From the NCBI RefSeq assembly GCF_022414575.1, contig NZ_JADWYQ010000001.1:124001-188000 (forward strand): a stretch of DNA of 64,000 nucleotides, given 5' to 3'. The notes below the pieces were generated by a model, which saw only the letters and a list, made by a program, of their open reading frames with translations, did no database searches and was not told the origin of the DNA. Positions within the stretch are counted from its first letter, which is position 1; each line of letters opens with the position of its first letter. A program made the position numbers and the translations under genes. This document shows positions 43,441-51,414 of this stretch, in pieces. This DNA is from Streptomyces sp. MUM 178J. GTDB lineage: Bacteria; Actinomycetota; Actinomycetes; Streptomycetales; Streptomycetaceae.

Positions 43441-44427
43441 ATGGTGTTCAAGCGACTGCTCGGCTCGCTCGGTGTGGGCGGGCCCACGGTGGACACGGTT
43501 CTCGATCCGGGTGCGGCGCTGCCCGGCGGACCCCTGACCGGACAGGTCCGTCTCAAGGGCGGAGACGCCGACTTCACGATCGAGCAGATCGGCCTGGAGC
43601 TGGTGGGGAGGGTCGAGGTCGAGCACGAGGGGGGCGAGTCGGAGGGCGGCGTGGCCTTCGAGCGGTTCGCCGTCGGCGGCGGCTTCCGGCTCGCGGCGGG
43701 CGCTGACCACAGCGTTCCGTTCCGGCTGACGCTGCCCTGGGAGACACCCGTGACCGAACTGCACGGCCAGCCTCTGGGCGTCGTCCTCGGCGTGCGCACG
43801 GAGCTCGCGGTGGCGGGCGCGAAGGACAAGGGCGACCTGGATCCGCTCGCGGTGCGGCCGCTGCCGGTGCAGGAAGCGGTCCTTCAGGCCCTCGGGCAGC
43901 TCGGGTTCGGGTTCCGGTCGGCGGACCTCGAGTACGGACGGATCCGCGGGACGTCGCAGCAGCTGCCGTTCTACCAGGAGATCGAGCTGGCTCCGGCTCC
44001 GCAGTACGCCCATGCCTTCCAGGAGATCGAGGTGACGTTCCTCGCCTCCCCCGGCGGGGTGGACGTGGTCCTGGAGGCGGACAAGCGCGGCGGCCTCTTC
44101 TCGGAGGGGCATGACGCGGTGGTCCTGCACACGGTGGCGCACGACGGCGTGGAGCTGCGCGACTGGAACGCGGAAGTGGACTCCTGGATGCGGCAGCTGG
44201 CCGAACGGCACGAGCATTTCGGCGGGCACGGCGGGCACGGCGGCCATCACGCGGCCGGTCACCACTCCGGGCATCACATTGACCACCGCTCCGGGCACGG
44301 GATGGGCGGTGCGGTCGCGGCCGGCGCGGCGGGGCTCGCGGTCGGCGTCGTCGGCGGGATGGCGGCTGCCGAGGCGATCGACGAGATCGGCGACTTCTTC
44401 GAGGGCGAGGAGGAGGACGAGGGGTAG
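43441..44427 (+). CDS. Spo0M-like (arrestin-fold) sporulation control protein
   Basis: 328 aa from ATG. MVFKRLLGSLGVGGPTVDTV and GGPLTGQVRLKGGDADFTIEQI are typical Spo0M N-terminal motifs (arrestin-like beta sandwich). Residues about 258-290 form a remarkable His/Gly-rich segment (HGGHGGHHAAGHHSGHHIDH), followed by a hydrophobic Ala/Gly helix (about 292-315) and an acidic tail (FFEGEEEDEG). The His run may bind metal and the helix may touch the membrane (inference). Probably same transcription unit as the small helical protein. Confidence 0.85.
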   Translation: MVFKRLLGSLGVGGPTVDTVLDPGAALPGGPLTGQVRLKGGDADFTIEQIGLELVGRVEVEHEGGESEGGVAFERFAVGGGFRLAAGADHSVPFRLTLPWETPVTELHGQPLGVVLGVRTELAVAGAKDKGDLDPLAVRPLPVQEAVLQALGQLGFGFRSADLEYGRIRGTSQQLPFYQEIELAPAPQYAHAFQEIEVTFLASPGGVDVVLEADKRGGLFSEGHDAVVLHTVAHDGVELRDWNAEVDSWMRQLAERHEHFGGHGGHGGHHAAGHHSGHHIDHRSGHGMGGAVAAGAAGLAVGVVGGMAAAEAIDEIGDFFEGEEEDEG

Positions 44428-44443
44428 GAGACGGCCCCCTGGT

Positions 44444-44461
44444 AGCTTCTACATCGTTGTA
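44444..44461. promoter_or_regulatory. Palindromic operator candidate, copy 2 (TTCTACA-N4-TGTAGAA)
   Basis: A perfect dyad with a 4-bp centre, 16 bp after the Spo0M stop and 31 bp before the TerB ATG. Same arms and spacing as the copy at 43101, so one regulator probably recognises both. Confidence 0.65.
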
Positions 44462-44492
44462 GAAGGAAGTCACCGAGAGGTACGGAGTCCTC

Positions 44493-44948
44493 ATGGCCCT
44501 GTGGGATCGCATCAGGGAGTCCGCATCGACGATGCAGACCCAGCTCATGGCGAAGAAGAACGATCTGAAGAGCGGCGCGTTCCGCGACGCCAGCATGGCG
44601 ATGTGCGCGCTGGTCGCCGCCGCCGACGGCACGGTCGACCCCTCCGAGCGGCAGCGGGTCGCACAGCTCATCGCCACCAACGAGGTGCTGCAGAACTTCG
44701 ACGCGGACGATCTGAGGCGGCGTTTCGAGGACAACCTGAACAAGCTGACCGCCGACTTCGACTTCGGCAAGGTCAGCGTGATGCAGGAGGTCGCGAAGGC
44801 GAGGAAGAAGCCGGCCGAGGCGCGCGCCGTCATCCAGATCGGCATCGTCATCGGCGGCGCGGACGGCGACTTCGACAAGACCGAGCAGGCGGTCGTCAGG
44901 GAGGCCTGCTTCACGCTGGAGCTGCCGCCGCACGAGTTCGACCTCTAG
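44493..44948 (+). CDS. TerB-family tellurite resistance/stress protein
   Basis: 151 aa from ATG with GGAG 6 nt upstream. An all-helical TerB fold with acidic metal-binding loops ADGTVDPSERQRV and GGADGDFDKTEQAV (two repeats, near residues 44-56 and 126-139). TerB binds calcium-type metals and works at the membrane with other Ter proteins. No terZ/terD/terC genes are nearby. The upstream palindrome suggests regulation shared with the small helical protein. Confidence 0.88.
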   Translation: MALWDRIRESASTMQTQLMAKKNDLKSGAFRDASMAMCALVAAADGTVDPSERQRVAQLIATNEVLQNFDADDLRRRFEDNLNKLTADFDFGKVSVMQEVAKARKKPAEARAVIQIGIVIGGADGDFDKTEQAVVREACFTLELPPHEFDL

Positions 44949-44958
44949 GCACGTTCCA

Positions 44959-45026
44959 CGGGAAGCGCCGCGACCGGCCGTCGTGCGTGTGCCGGCACAC
45001 GTGGTGACCGGTCGCAGCGCTTCCCG
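44959..45026 (+). terminator. Large composite hairpin after TerB
   Basis: A 19-bp inverted repeat (CGGGAAGCGC-CGCGACCGG at 44959-44977 and its complement at 45008-45026, one mismatch) encloses a smaller perfect palindrome CGTGTGCCGGCACACG. It sits 10 bp past the TerB stop. Confidence 0.7.
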
Positions 45027-45090
45027 CGCCCCTTTCGGGCGCCGCCGAACCGCGCCGGACTTCGCCGGCCCCGCCGGAGGGTGGGCCCAC

Positions 45091-45175
45091 CGGCGCCGGG
45101 CGACGGCTCCCACGGCCCGGTTCCGTACTCGGCGCCGGGCGACGGCTCCCACGGCCCGGTTCCGTACCGGCGCCG
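45091..45175. repeat. 39-bp tandem direct repeat
   Basis: CGGCGCCGGGCGACGGCTCC and the following 18 bases (CACGGCCCGGTTCCGTAC) occur at 45091-45128 and again at 45130-45167, a period of 39 bp. A third copy begins (45168-45175) and breaks off. It lies between the TerB terminator and the end of the peptidase gene. Confidence 0.85.
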
Positions 45176-45219
45176 CACACCGGTTTCCGTTCGATGCCGC
45201 GTCCCGGTCCCTTCCGGGC

Positions 45220-46191
45220 CTACAGCGGAGTTGCCGCCCGCAGCACAAGGAACAGCGTGACGGCGGAGTTCGCCGAGGACAGCGCAGAGACCGCGGCCCC
45301 CGCCGCAGCGCCCCACGCCGCCAGCCCGACCGCTGTGCGGACCGGAGGCCAGCTTCCCGCCGCCGGGGCGGGCGCCAGCAGCGCGGCCACCCTGCGGGGC
45401 ACCGGGCCGGCGACCGCGAAGCCCGCCAGCGCGGAGGCGGAGACGGGGACCGGGGCCGCGTGCGAGATGAGCGCCGCCTTGCCGATCGCGCGCGCCACGG
45501 CGCGGCGGCTGCCGACCGCCGCGGCGGCTTCCTCGTCCGCCCAGCGCTCGGCGGTGTACGACACGGCCGTGCGCAGCGGGCGCAGGAACGGGTTGGCCCG
45601 CGCGGCGAGCTGGACCGCCAGCAGAAAACGGTGGTGACGGCCGGTGAGATGGGCCCGCTCATGGGCGAGGAGGGCGCTGCGTTCGGCGGAGTCGAGGCCG
45701 GCGAGCATGCCCGCCGTGACCACGATCCGTCCGGCGCGGCGCGCGCGACGGCTGCCCGGCAGGGCGTACGCGTACGGGGTCCGGTCGGGCAGTACGGCGA
45801 CGCCGCCGCCCGCGGACGCCGGCACCCCGCCGCCCGCGAGGGCCTGCGCGGCCCTCCTCCGTACGCGGCCGTGCCGCCAGGTCGCCCGCCCGCAGGACAG
45901 CAGTACGGCGAACAGCGCGGGTATGGCCGCCGTGCCCGCGACCTCGTCGTACGGCAGCGCCTCGCGCACCTCGGGGTCCGACCAGCCGTCCGGCAGCGGG
46001 TTGCCCGGCAGCTGGGCGGTGCCGACCACCATCAGCAGCGCCAGGCAGAGCGTGCTGCACACCGCGAGGACGGCGGCGACGGCGGACAGCAGCCGGGTGG
46101 CGGCGCGCGGATGGAGATGCTGTTCGGCCAGCCGGGCGACGGGCCATGCGGTCAGCGGCAGTATCAGCGGCAGGAAGACGAAAACCCCCAT
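45220..46191 (-). CDS. M56/M48-type membrane metallopeptidase (BlaR1-like without sensor)
   Basis: 323 aa, three or four membrane helices, and zinc motif LLAHERAHLTGRHH (H177-E178-R-A-H181) in the middle, with SYTAERWADEEAAA supplying the third ligand downstream. There is no penicillin-binding sensor domain at the C-terminus. It is 5 bp downstream of the BlaI gene. The usual role is to cleave the repressor when stimulated; the stimulus here is unknown. Confidence 0.85.
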   Translation of the reverse strand: MGVFVFLPLILPLTAWPVARLAEQHLHPRAATRLLSAVAAVLAVCSTLCLALLMVVGTAQLPGNPLPDGWSDPEVREALPYDEVAGTAAIPALFAVLLSCGRATWRHGRVRRRAAQALAGGGVPASAGGGVAVLPDRTPYAYALPGSRRARRAGRIVVTAGMLAGLDSAERSALLAHERAHLTGRHHRFLLAVQLAARANPFLRPLRTAVSYTAERWADEEAAAAVGSRRAVARAIGKAALISHAAPVPVSASALAGFAVAGPVPRRVAALLAPAPAAGSWPPVRTAVGLAAWGAAAGAAVSALSSANSAVTLFLVLRAATPL

Positions 46192-46196
46192 GCCCG

Positions 46197-46631
46197 TCAG
46201 TCTGCCTCTCCGCCGGGCCCGGGGGGCTCGTCGGACGCCTGACGCAGCAGATCTCTGAGGAGCCTTTCGTCTCCCGGGCCGAGGCCGGTGACGAAGCGCG
46301 CGAGAACGGCCTCGCGGTCGGCCTCGGCGTCGAGGACCTTCCGCATGCGCAGGGCGGCGAGCCCTGCCTCGTCCGCCACCGGCGTCCAGGCGAACGACCG
46401 CCCGGCGCGCTCCCGCTCGACCGCGCCCTTGGCGTGCAACCGGGTGAGGATGGTGACCACGGTCGTGTACGCCAGGCCCTCGCCGAGCCGCTCCCGCACC
46501 CAGCCGGCGTTCACCGGCCCGGGCGCCTGACGCAGAGCGGCGAGCACCAGCGACTCGAGCTCTCCCTGCCCGCGCCGCCGGGTCTGCGCGGACGCCTCCC
46601 GGCCGCTGCCGCCCGCACGCTCCTGCGCCAT
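46197..46631 (-). CDS. BlaI/MecI/CopY-family repressor
   Basis: 144 aa from ATG at 46631 with GAGGAGG 8-9 nt upstream. A longer reading to 46691 exists. A winged helix with GELESLVLAALRQAPGPVN, WVRERLGEGLAYTTVVTILTRLHAKGAV and SFAWTPVADEAGL is typical, and the C-terminal half is the dimerisation and cleavage region. Co-transcribed with the M56 peptidase. No beta-lactamase or cytochrome target is adjacent. The TTCTACA dyads elsewhere have N4 centres unlike the TACA-N2-TGTA sites known for this family. Confidence 0.87.
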   Translation of the reverse strand: MAQERAGGSGREASAQTRRRGQGELESLVLAALRQAPGPVNAGWVRERLGEGLAYTTVVTILTRLHAKGAVERERAGRSFAWTPVADEAGLAALRMRKVLDAEADREAVLARFVTGLGPGDERLLRDLLRQASDEPPGPGGEAD

Positions 46632-46785
46632 GCCGTCTGCCTCCTCTTCCCCAGCCGCTCCGCTCTCCGGCCCCCCGCGGGGGCCGTTCATGGTAAGGCC
46701 CCGCGGTTCGGGCGGCTGGACGCCGACGGCGGCGGAGCCGGCTGCGAGGCGAACCGACGCCGTGCGCAGCGCCCCGTGCGCGGGT

Positions 46786-47301
46786 TCAGTCGTCCGGCGG
46801 CGGCCTGCCGTGGCGGGCTGCGATGCGGCCGCGGTAGTAGTGCGTGAGGGTGGTCGCCGCGGCGGTGATGAAGATGAGGTTGTAGGCGATGTTCAGCAGG
46901 GCGATCAGGCGCGCCGACTGGCTCGCGGGGGAGATGTCGCCATAACCCACCGTGGCCAGGGTGACGATGGTGAAGTAGAGGGCGTCCAGGCGGGTGTCGA
47001 GGCCCGGGAGGGCGTCGGGGTCGTCGGCCAGGGAGTAGTAGGTGGTGGAGAAGACCAGGACCGAGAGGAACATCAGGGCCGGGATGGCGATGCCGGGGTG
47101 GGTGGCGTCCGTGCGCTCCAGGTAGATGTCGCGGATGTGTTTGATCAGCAGCAGCGCGATCAGGGCGAGGCTCAGGCCGAACAGTGTCCAGCTGAGCGTC
47201 GGCCGGCGAGGGCCGAGGCCGTCGAAGGGGAGCGTGAAGTACAGCACGAGCAGCACCGCCGGCGAGGCGGCGATCAGTTGCTCGCGGTTCACCAGGCGCA
47301 C
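46786..47301 (-). CDS. Small potassium channel (Ion_trans_2)
   Basis: 171 aa with about four membrane helices. The pore loop YFTIVTLATVGYGDISPAS (selectivity filter TVGYGD, residues 117-122) defines a potassium channel, preceded by a longer N-terminal pair of helices. No RCK domain is attached. It follows the M20 gene by 34 bp on the same strand. Confidence 0.88.
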   Translation of the reverse strand: MRLVNREQLIAASPAVLLVLYFTLPFDGLGPRRPTLSWTLFGLSLALIALLLIKHIRDIYLERTDATHPGIAIPALMFLSVLVFSTTYYSLADDPDALPGLDTRLDALYFTIVTLATVGYGDISPASQSARLIALLNIAYNLIFITAAATTLTHYYRGRIAARHGRPPPDD

Positions 47302-47335
47302 GGCGGATCCCCCCCTGTGATGACGGGGCCGGCTG

Positions 47336-48562
47336 TCACGAGGGGGCCAGCCAGGTCAGCGCCGCCGTCGTCAGCGCCTCGACGCCCGTGGTGAGCGTGG
47401 GCTCGACGACCGGCGCGAAGCGCGGCGAGTGGTTGGCCGGGATGTCGCGGTCCGTGGCGCCCTCCGCGGCCGCGCTGCGGTACGCCTCCGGGTCCGTGCC
47501 GCCGATGAACCAGTAGCAGACCGGCGCGCCGAGGGCAGCGCCCAGCACGCCGCAGTCCTCGCTGCCCGTTGTCGGACCGGGGTCAAAGACGCTCAGCTCG
47601 CCGAAGTGGCGGCGGAACGCCCCCTCCGTCCGCTCCATCGCCCGCTCGTCGTTCACCAGTGCGGGAAAGCTGTCCAGCGGTGTGATCAGCGGCTCGCGGT
47701 CCGCTCCGGACGCCGCCGCCTCGGCCCGTACGACGCGTTCCACGGCGGCGAGCACCCGCTCGCGCACCGGCGCCGTGAAGGTGCGGATGCTGAGCTTCAG
47801 CTCCGCCTCGTCCGGGATCACATTGCCCCGCACGCCCGCGTTGATCGCGCCGACCGTGAGGACCGCCGTGTCCCCGCCCGCGATCTCCCGGGAGACCACC
47901 GTCTGCAACCGCATCACGGTCGCGGCCGCCAGCACCACCGGGTCGACCGCCGCCTCGGGGCGCGAACCGTGCGCGCCACGCCCGTACAGGGTCACCTTCA
48001 GTCCGTCCGCGGCGGCCAGGGCAGGCCCCGGATGGCAGCCGACCGTGCCCGCCGGGAAAGGCCCCACATGCTGTGCGAGCACGATGTCCGGGGTCTCGGT
48101 CATCCCCGCGAGCAGGCCGTCGTCGATCATCGACTGGGCCCCCGCGCCCACCTCCTCCGCGGGTTGGAAGACAGCCGTGACCCTGCCCGACCAGCCGTCG
48201 CGGGCGTCCGCGAGCAGCTCAAGCGCGCCCAGCAGGCACACCACGTGCATGTCGTGGCCGCACGCGTGCATCACGCCCGCCGTCCCGCTGGCGTACGGCA
48301 GCCGGGTCCTCTCCTGGACCGGGAGCGCGTCGAGGTCGGCACGCAGCAGGATGTGCGGCCCGTCGCCGTTCGCCAGTTCGCCGACCACTCCCGTGCCGCC
48401 GACGCCCGTCGTCACCCGCACCCCGTCCAGCCGCGCCAGCCGCTCCGCGACGAGCGAGGCAGTGCGCGTCTCGGCAAAGGACAGCTCCGGGTGGGCGTGC
48501 AGATCCCGGTAGAGGGACGCCAGACCATCCCGCAGAGCGTCGGACACGGCGGGAGTGCGCAT
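47336..48562 (-). CDS. M20-family amidohydrolase/peptidase
   Basis: 408 aa. Zinc-binding blocks are MHACGHDMHVV (near 105), QPAEEVGAGAQSM (near 135) and, late, TTGSEDCGVLG. Dimerisation-domain motifs such as GRGAHGSRPEAAVDP are present. The family hydrolyses N-acyl amino acids or hippurate-like substrates. Upstream of the start lie two short tandem arrays. The gene is divergent from the KhtT-like gene and probably co-transcribed with the channel gene. Confidence 0.88.
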   Translation of the reverse strand: MRTPAVSDALRDGLASLYRDLHAHPELSFAETRTASLVAERLARLDGVRVTTGVGGTGVVGELANGDGPHILLRADLDALPVQERTRLPYASGTAGVMHACGHDMHVVCLLGALELLADARDGWSGRVTAVFQPAEEVGAGAQSMIDDGLLAGMTETPDIVLAQHVGPFPAGTVGCHPGPALAAADGLKVTLYGRGAHGSRPEAAVDPVVLAAATVMRLQTVVSREIAGGDTAVLTVGAINAGVRGNVIPDEAELKLSIRTFTAPVRERVLAAVERVVRAEAAASGADREPLITPLDSFPALVNDERAMERTEGAFRRHFGELSVFDPGPTTGSEDCGVLGAALGAPVCYWFIGGTDPEAYRSAAAEGATDRDIPANHSPRFAPVVEPTLTTGVEALTTAALTWLAPS

Positions 48563-48660
48563 GCCGCCATCGTCCGCCCCGCCGTGCTCCTCGTCCTCCG
48601 GGGACCGGCGCCGCGTCCGCCGTTAGGGTGAAGGCGTTCTGCCGGGCGGCGCTGCGCACA

Positions 48661-48692
48661 GCCGCACAGCCGCACAGCCGCACAGCCGCACA
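48661..48692. repeat. (GCCGCACA)4 tandem octamer
   Basis: Four exact 8-bp copies GCCGCACA in the divergent leader between the M20 and KhtT-like genes. Confidence 0.9.
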
Positions 48693-48697
48693 CGGCC

Positions 48698-48725
48698 ACA
48701 TGGACACATGGACACATGGACACAC
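48698..48725. repeat. (ACATGGAC)3 tandem octamer
   Basis: Three exact 8-bp copies ACATGGAC plus a partial ACAC, starting 5 bp after the first array and ending 18 bp before the KhtT-like start codon. Confidence 0.9.
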
Positions 48726-48743
48726 GGAGACTGGGAGACACGG

Positions 48744-49229
48744 GTGGGAGCGCCGAGACTGAGCCGTACGCCGCTGCCGGGAATCGGCGTACGGTACGAC
48801 CTGACGACCCGTGAGCACCGTCGGCTCTCCGTGGTCGCGCACCGCGACGGCGGCCGCATCCTCAACGCCTACCACGGCGACGACCCGGACGAGTGCGCGC
48901 TGTCCGTGAAGCTGACGTCCGGAGAGGCGGAGGCTCTGATCGATGCGCTGATGCCCTCCCATCACAGCCCGAGCCTGCTGTCGACCACCGACCTGGGGCT
49001 GGTCGCCGAGCGCGTCGAACTGCCGTCGACCTCGCACTGGAACGGCCGGCTGCTCGGCGAGACCAGGATGCGTACGGAGACGGGGGCGTCGATCGTCGCG
49101 GTGCTGCGCCGCGCCACCGCGATCCCCTCCCCCGCGCCGGACTTCCGGCTCTCCGGCGGGGACACCCTGATCGTGATCGGCACCCGCGAAGGCGTGGAGG
49201 CGGCCGCGGCGATACTCGGGCGGGAGTGA
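48744..49229 (+). CDS. KhtT-like regulatory subunit (RCK_C/TrkA-C domain)
   Basis: 161 aa from GTG with GGGAG 6 nt upstream. The C-terminal half is a TrkA-C domain (SIVAVLRRATAIPSPAPDF, then LSGGDTLIVIGTREGVEAAA). The N-terminal half, GIGVRYDLTTREHRRLSVV, matches the KhtT-type ligand-binding segment. It gates the antiporter encoded 4 bp downstream. In bacilli KhtT senses nucleotides such as c-di-AMP and pH, an analogy only. Confidence 0.82.
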   Translation: MGAPRLSRTPLPGIGVRYDLTTREHRRLSVVAHRDGGRILNAYHGDDPDECALSVKLTSGEAEALIDALMPSHHSPSLLSTTDLGLVAERVELPSTSHWNGRLLGETRMRTETGASIVAVLRRATAIPSPAPDFRLSGGDTLIVIGTREGVEAAAAILGRE

Positions 49230-49233
49230 TCCG

Positions 49234-50535
49234 GTGCACGGTTCCGCTGTCTTCCTGATCGAGTTCGGGGCCATCATCCTGGGACTCGGGCTGCTCGGCC
49301 GGCTCGCCGGACGCCTGAAGTTCTCCCCCATCCCCCTCTACCTGCTGGCCGGTCTCGCCTTCGGAGAGGGCGGGCTGCTGCCGCTCGTCGCCAGCGAGGA
49401 GTTCGTCGCGATCGGCGCGGAGATCGGCGTCATCCTGCTGCTGCTGATGCTGGGCCTGGAGTACACCGCCAGCGATCTCGTCTCCAACCTCAGGACGCAG
49501 TATCCGGCGGGGCTCGTCGACGCGGGACTCAACGCGCTGCCCGGGGCCGCCATGGCCCTGCTGCTCGGCTGGGGCCCGGTCGCGGCCGTCGTGCTCGCCG
49601 GGGTCACCTGGATCTCGTCCTCCGGCGTCATCGCCAAGGTGATGGGCGACCTGGGCCGACTCGGCAACCGGGAGACCCCGGTGATCCTGAGCATCCTGGT
49701 CCTGGAAGACCTGGCCATGGCCGTCTATCTGCCGATCGTCACCGCTCTGCTGGCCGGGGTGAGCCTGGCCGCGGGCAGCGTCACCCTCGCCATCGCGCTG
49801 GGCGTCGCGGGGCTCGTGCTGTTCCTGGCCGTCCGCCACGGGCGGCTCATCTCCCGTTTCGTCTCCAGCGACGACCCCGAGAAGCTGCTGCTCGTCGTCC
49901 TCGGTCTGACCCTGCTCGTCGCCGGGATCGCCCAGCAGCTCCAGGTCTCCGCGGCCGTCGGCGCGTTCCTGGTCGGCATCGCCCTGTCCGGCGAGGTCGC
50001 CGAGGGCGCGCACAATCTCCTCAGCCCGCTGCGCGACCTGTTCGCCGCGGTGTTCTTCGTCTTCTTCGGGCTGCACACCGACCCCGCCAGCATTCCCCCG
50101 GTGCTGCTGCCCGCGCTCGCCCTCGCCGTCGTGACCGCCGGCACCAAGATCGCCACAGGCTACTGGGCGGCGCGCCGGGCCGGGATCTCCGCCAAGGGGC
50201 GGTGGCGGGCCGGCGGAACGCTCGTCGCACGCGGCGAGTTCTCCATCGTCATCGCGGGGCTCGCCGTCACCGCCGGGATCGAGCCCTCGCTCGGCCCGCT
50301 GGCGACGGCGTATGTGCTGATCCTGGTGATCGCCGGACCACTGGCCGCCCGCTACACCGAGCCGGTGGCCACCCGGCTGACGGCCCGGCTCAGGCAGCGC
50401 GCAGCAGCCGCATCGCCGGCCACGGCGGCGGCTGACGCACAGGCCGCCGTGCAGAGCGGCGGACAGACCGGCGGCCCGGCAGACGGACAGTCCGACGGAC
50501 ACGGCGAGACCGTGAGCGAGGGAGCACGTCCATGA
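49234..50535 (+). CDS. KhtU/KefB-like CPA2 K+/H+ antiporter
   Basis: 433 aa from GTG, GGGAG just upstream. About 12-13 helices with the CPA2 motifs EFGAIILGLGLLGRLAGR, LGLEYTASDLV, LVLEDLAMAVYLP and GTLVARGEFSIVIAGLA. The C-terminus has a soluble Ala/Gln/Gly-rich tail instead of a TrkA-N domain, because the regulatory part is the separate KhtT-like protein. Its stop overlaps the phosphopantetheinyl transferase start. Confidence 0.9.
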   Translation: MHGSAVFLIEFGAIILGLGLLGRLAGRLKFSPIPLYLLAGLAFGEGGLLPLVASEEFVAIGAEIGVILLLLMLGLEYTASDLVSNLRTQYPAGLVDAGLNALPGAAMALLLGWGPVAAVVLAGVTWISSSGVIAKVMGDLGRLGNRETPVILSILVLEDLAMAVYLPIVTALLAGVSLAAGSVTLAIALGVAGLVLFLAVRHGRLISRFVSSDDPEKLLLVVLGLTLLVAGIAQQLQVSAAVGAFLVGIALSGEVAEGAHNLLSPLRDLFAAVFFVFFGLHTDPASIPPVLLPALALAVVTAGTKIATGYWAARRAGISAKGRWRAGGTLVARGEFSIVIAGLAVTAGIEPSLGPLATAYVLILVIAGPLAARYTEPVATRLTARLRQRAAAASPATAAADAQAAVQSGGQTGGPADGQSDGHGETVSEGARP

Positions 50536-51254
50536 GCACGCACACACCGGTCGAGCCGGCCCGCCCCCTGCCGGGCGTCGAGCTGGTGTGGTCGGGCCTG
50601 ACCGCCGACCACCGCGCGCACGCGCTCGCACACCGGCACGTCCTCGACGCCGAGGAGACCGCCCGGCTGACCGCCTTCGTCCGCGACCGCGACCGCGACA
50701 CCTACGCCGTCGCCCATGTGACGCTGCGTGAACTGCTCGGCGAGCGGCTCGGGCTGCCCCCGCGGGAGGTGCCGCTGGCACGCCTCCCCTGCGTCAGCTG
50801 CGGCGGTCCGCACGGACGACCCCATGTCCCCGGCGACCCCGTCCACTTCTCGCTCTCCCACGCCCACGACGCAGTGCTGATCGCGATCGCCGAGCAGGCC
50901 GTGGGCATCGACGTCGAGGCGCTCCCCGCCCCCGCCACGGCCCTCGATGTGGCCGCGCAGCTGCACTCGGCGGAGCGCACGGAACTGAGAAGCCTCGGCC
51001 GCTTGGACCGGTCCACGGAGCTGGCGGCCGCGTTCGCGCGGTGCTGGACCCGCAAGGAGGCGCTGCTGAAGGCGAAAGGCGTCGGCCTCAACGAGGAACT
51101 GACGCTGACGTATGTGGGCACAGGGCCCCGGCCGGCCCCGCAGAACGGCTGGCTGCTGGCCGACCTGCCCGCGCCGACGGGCTGCGCGGCGGCCGTCGCC
51201 GTCGCCGCTCCGGATCAGGCGCCGCACGGTGCGACCGGCATTAAGCACCCGTAA
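50532..51254 (+). CDS. Sfp-type 4'-phosphopantetheinyl transferase
   Basis: 240 aa. FSLSHAHDAVLIAI, VGIDVEAL (Asp127, Glu129, Mg site) and FARCWTRKEALLKAKGVGL give the two signature blocks of Sfp-type enzymes. It installs the phosphopantetheine arm on carrier proteins of polyketide or peptide synthases. It is coupled by a 4-bp overlap to the antiporter gene. The client synthase is not in this window. Confidence 0.92.
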   Translation: MSTHTPVEPARPLPGVELVWSGLTADHRAHALAHRHVLDAEETARLTAFVRDRDRDTYAVAHVTLRELLGERLGLPPREVPLARLPCVSCGGPHGRPHVPGDPVHFSLSHAHDAVLIAIAEQAVGIDVEALPAPATALDVAAQLHSAERTELRSLGRLDRSTELAAAFARCWTRKEALLKAKGVGLNEELTLTYVGTGPRPAPQNGWLLADLPAPTGCAAAVAVAAPDQAPHGATGIKHP

Positions 51255-51414
51255 AGATTGCCGGAGTCCGGCAATGCGTACGACCGGCCCTCACTGTCAC
51301 CATGGAAGGGCGACGGGGAAACGGAACCCCTCGATGCAGTAATTCGGCAACGGCCTCACCACGGCCTGATGGCTGAAATCCCATCGTGTGACGCACCGGA
51401 AGAAGGAGAGTGGC

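Noticed and set aside
48661..48725. Octamer arrays as a CRISPR-like structure
   Set aside because: The units are 8 bp with no unique spacers and no cas genes anywhere in the window.
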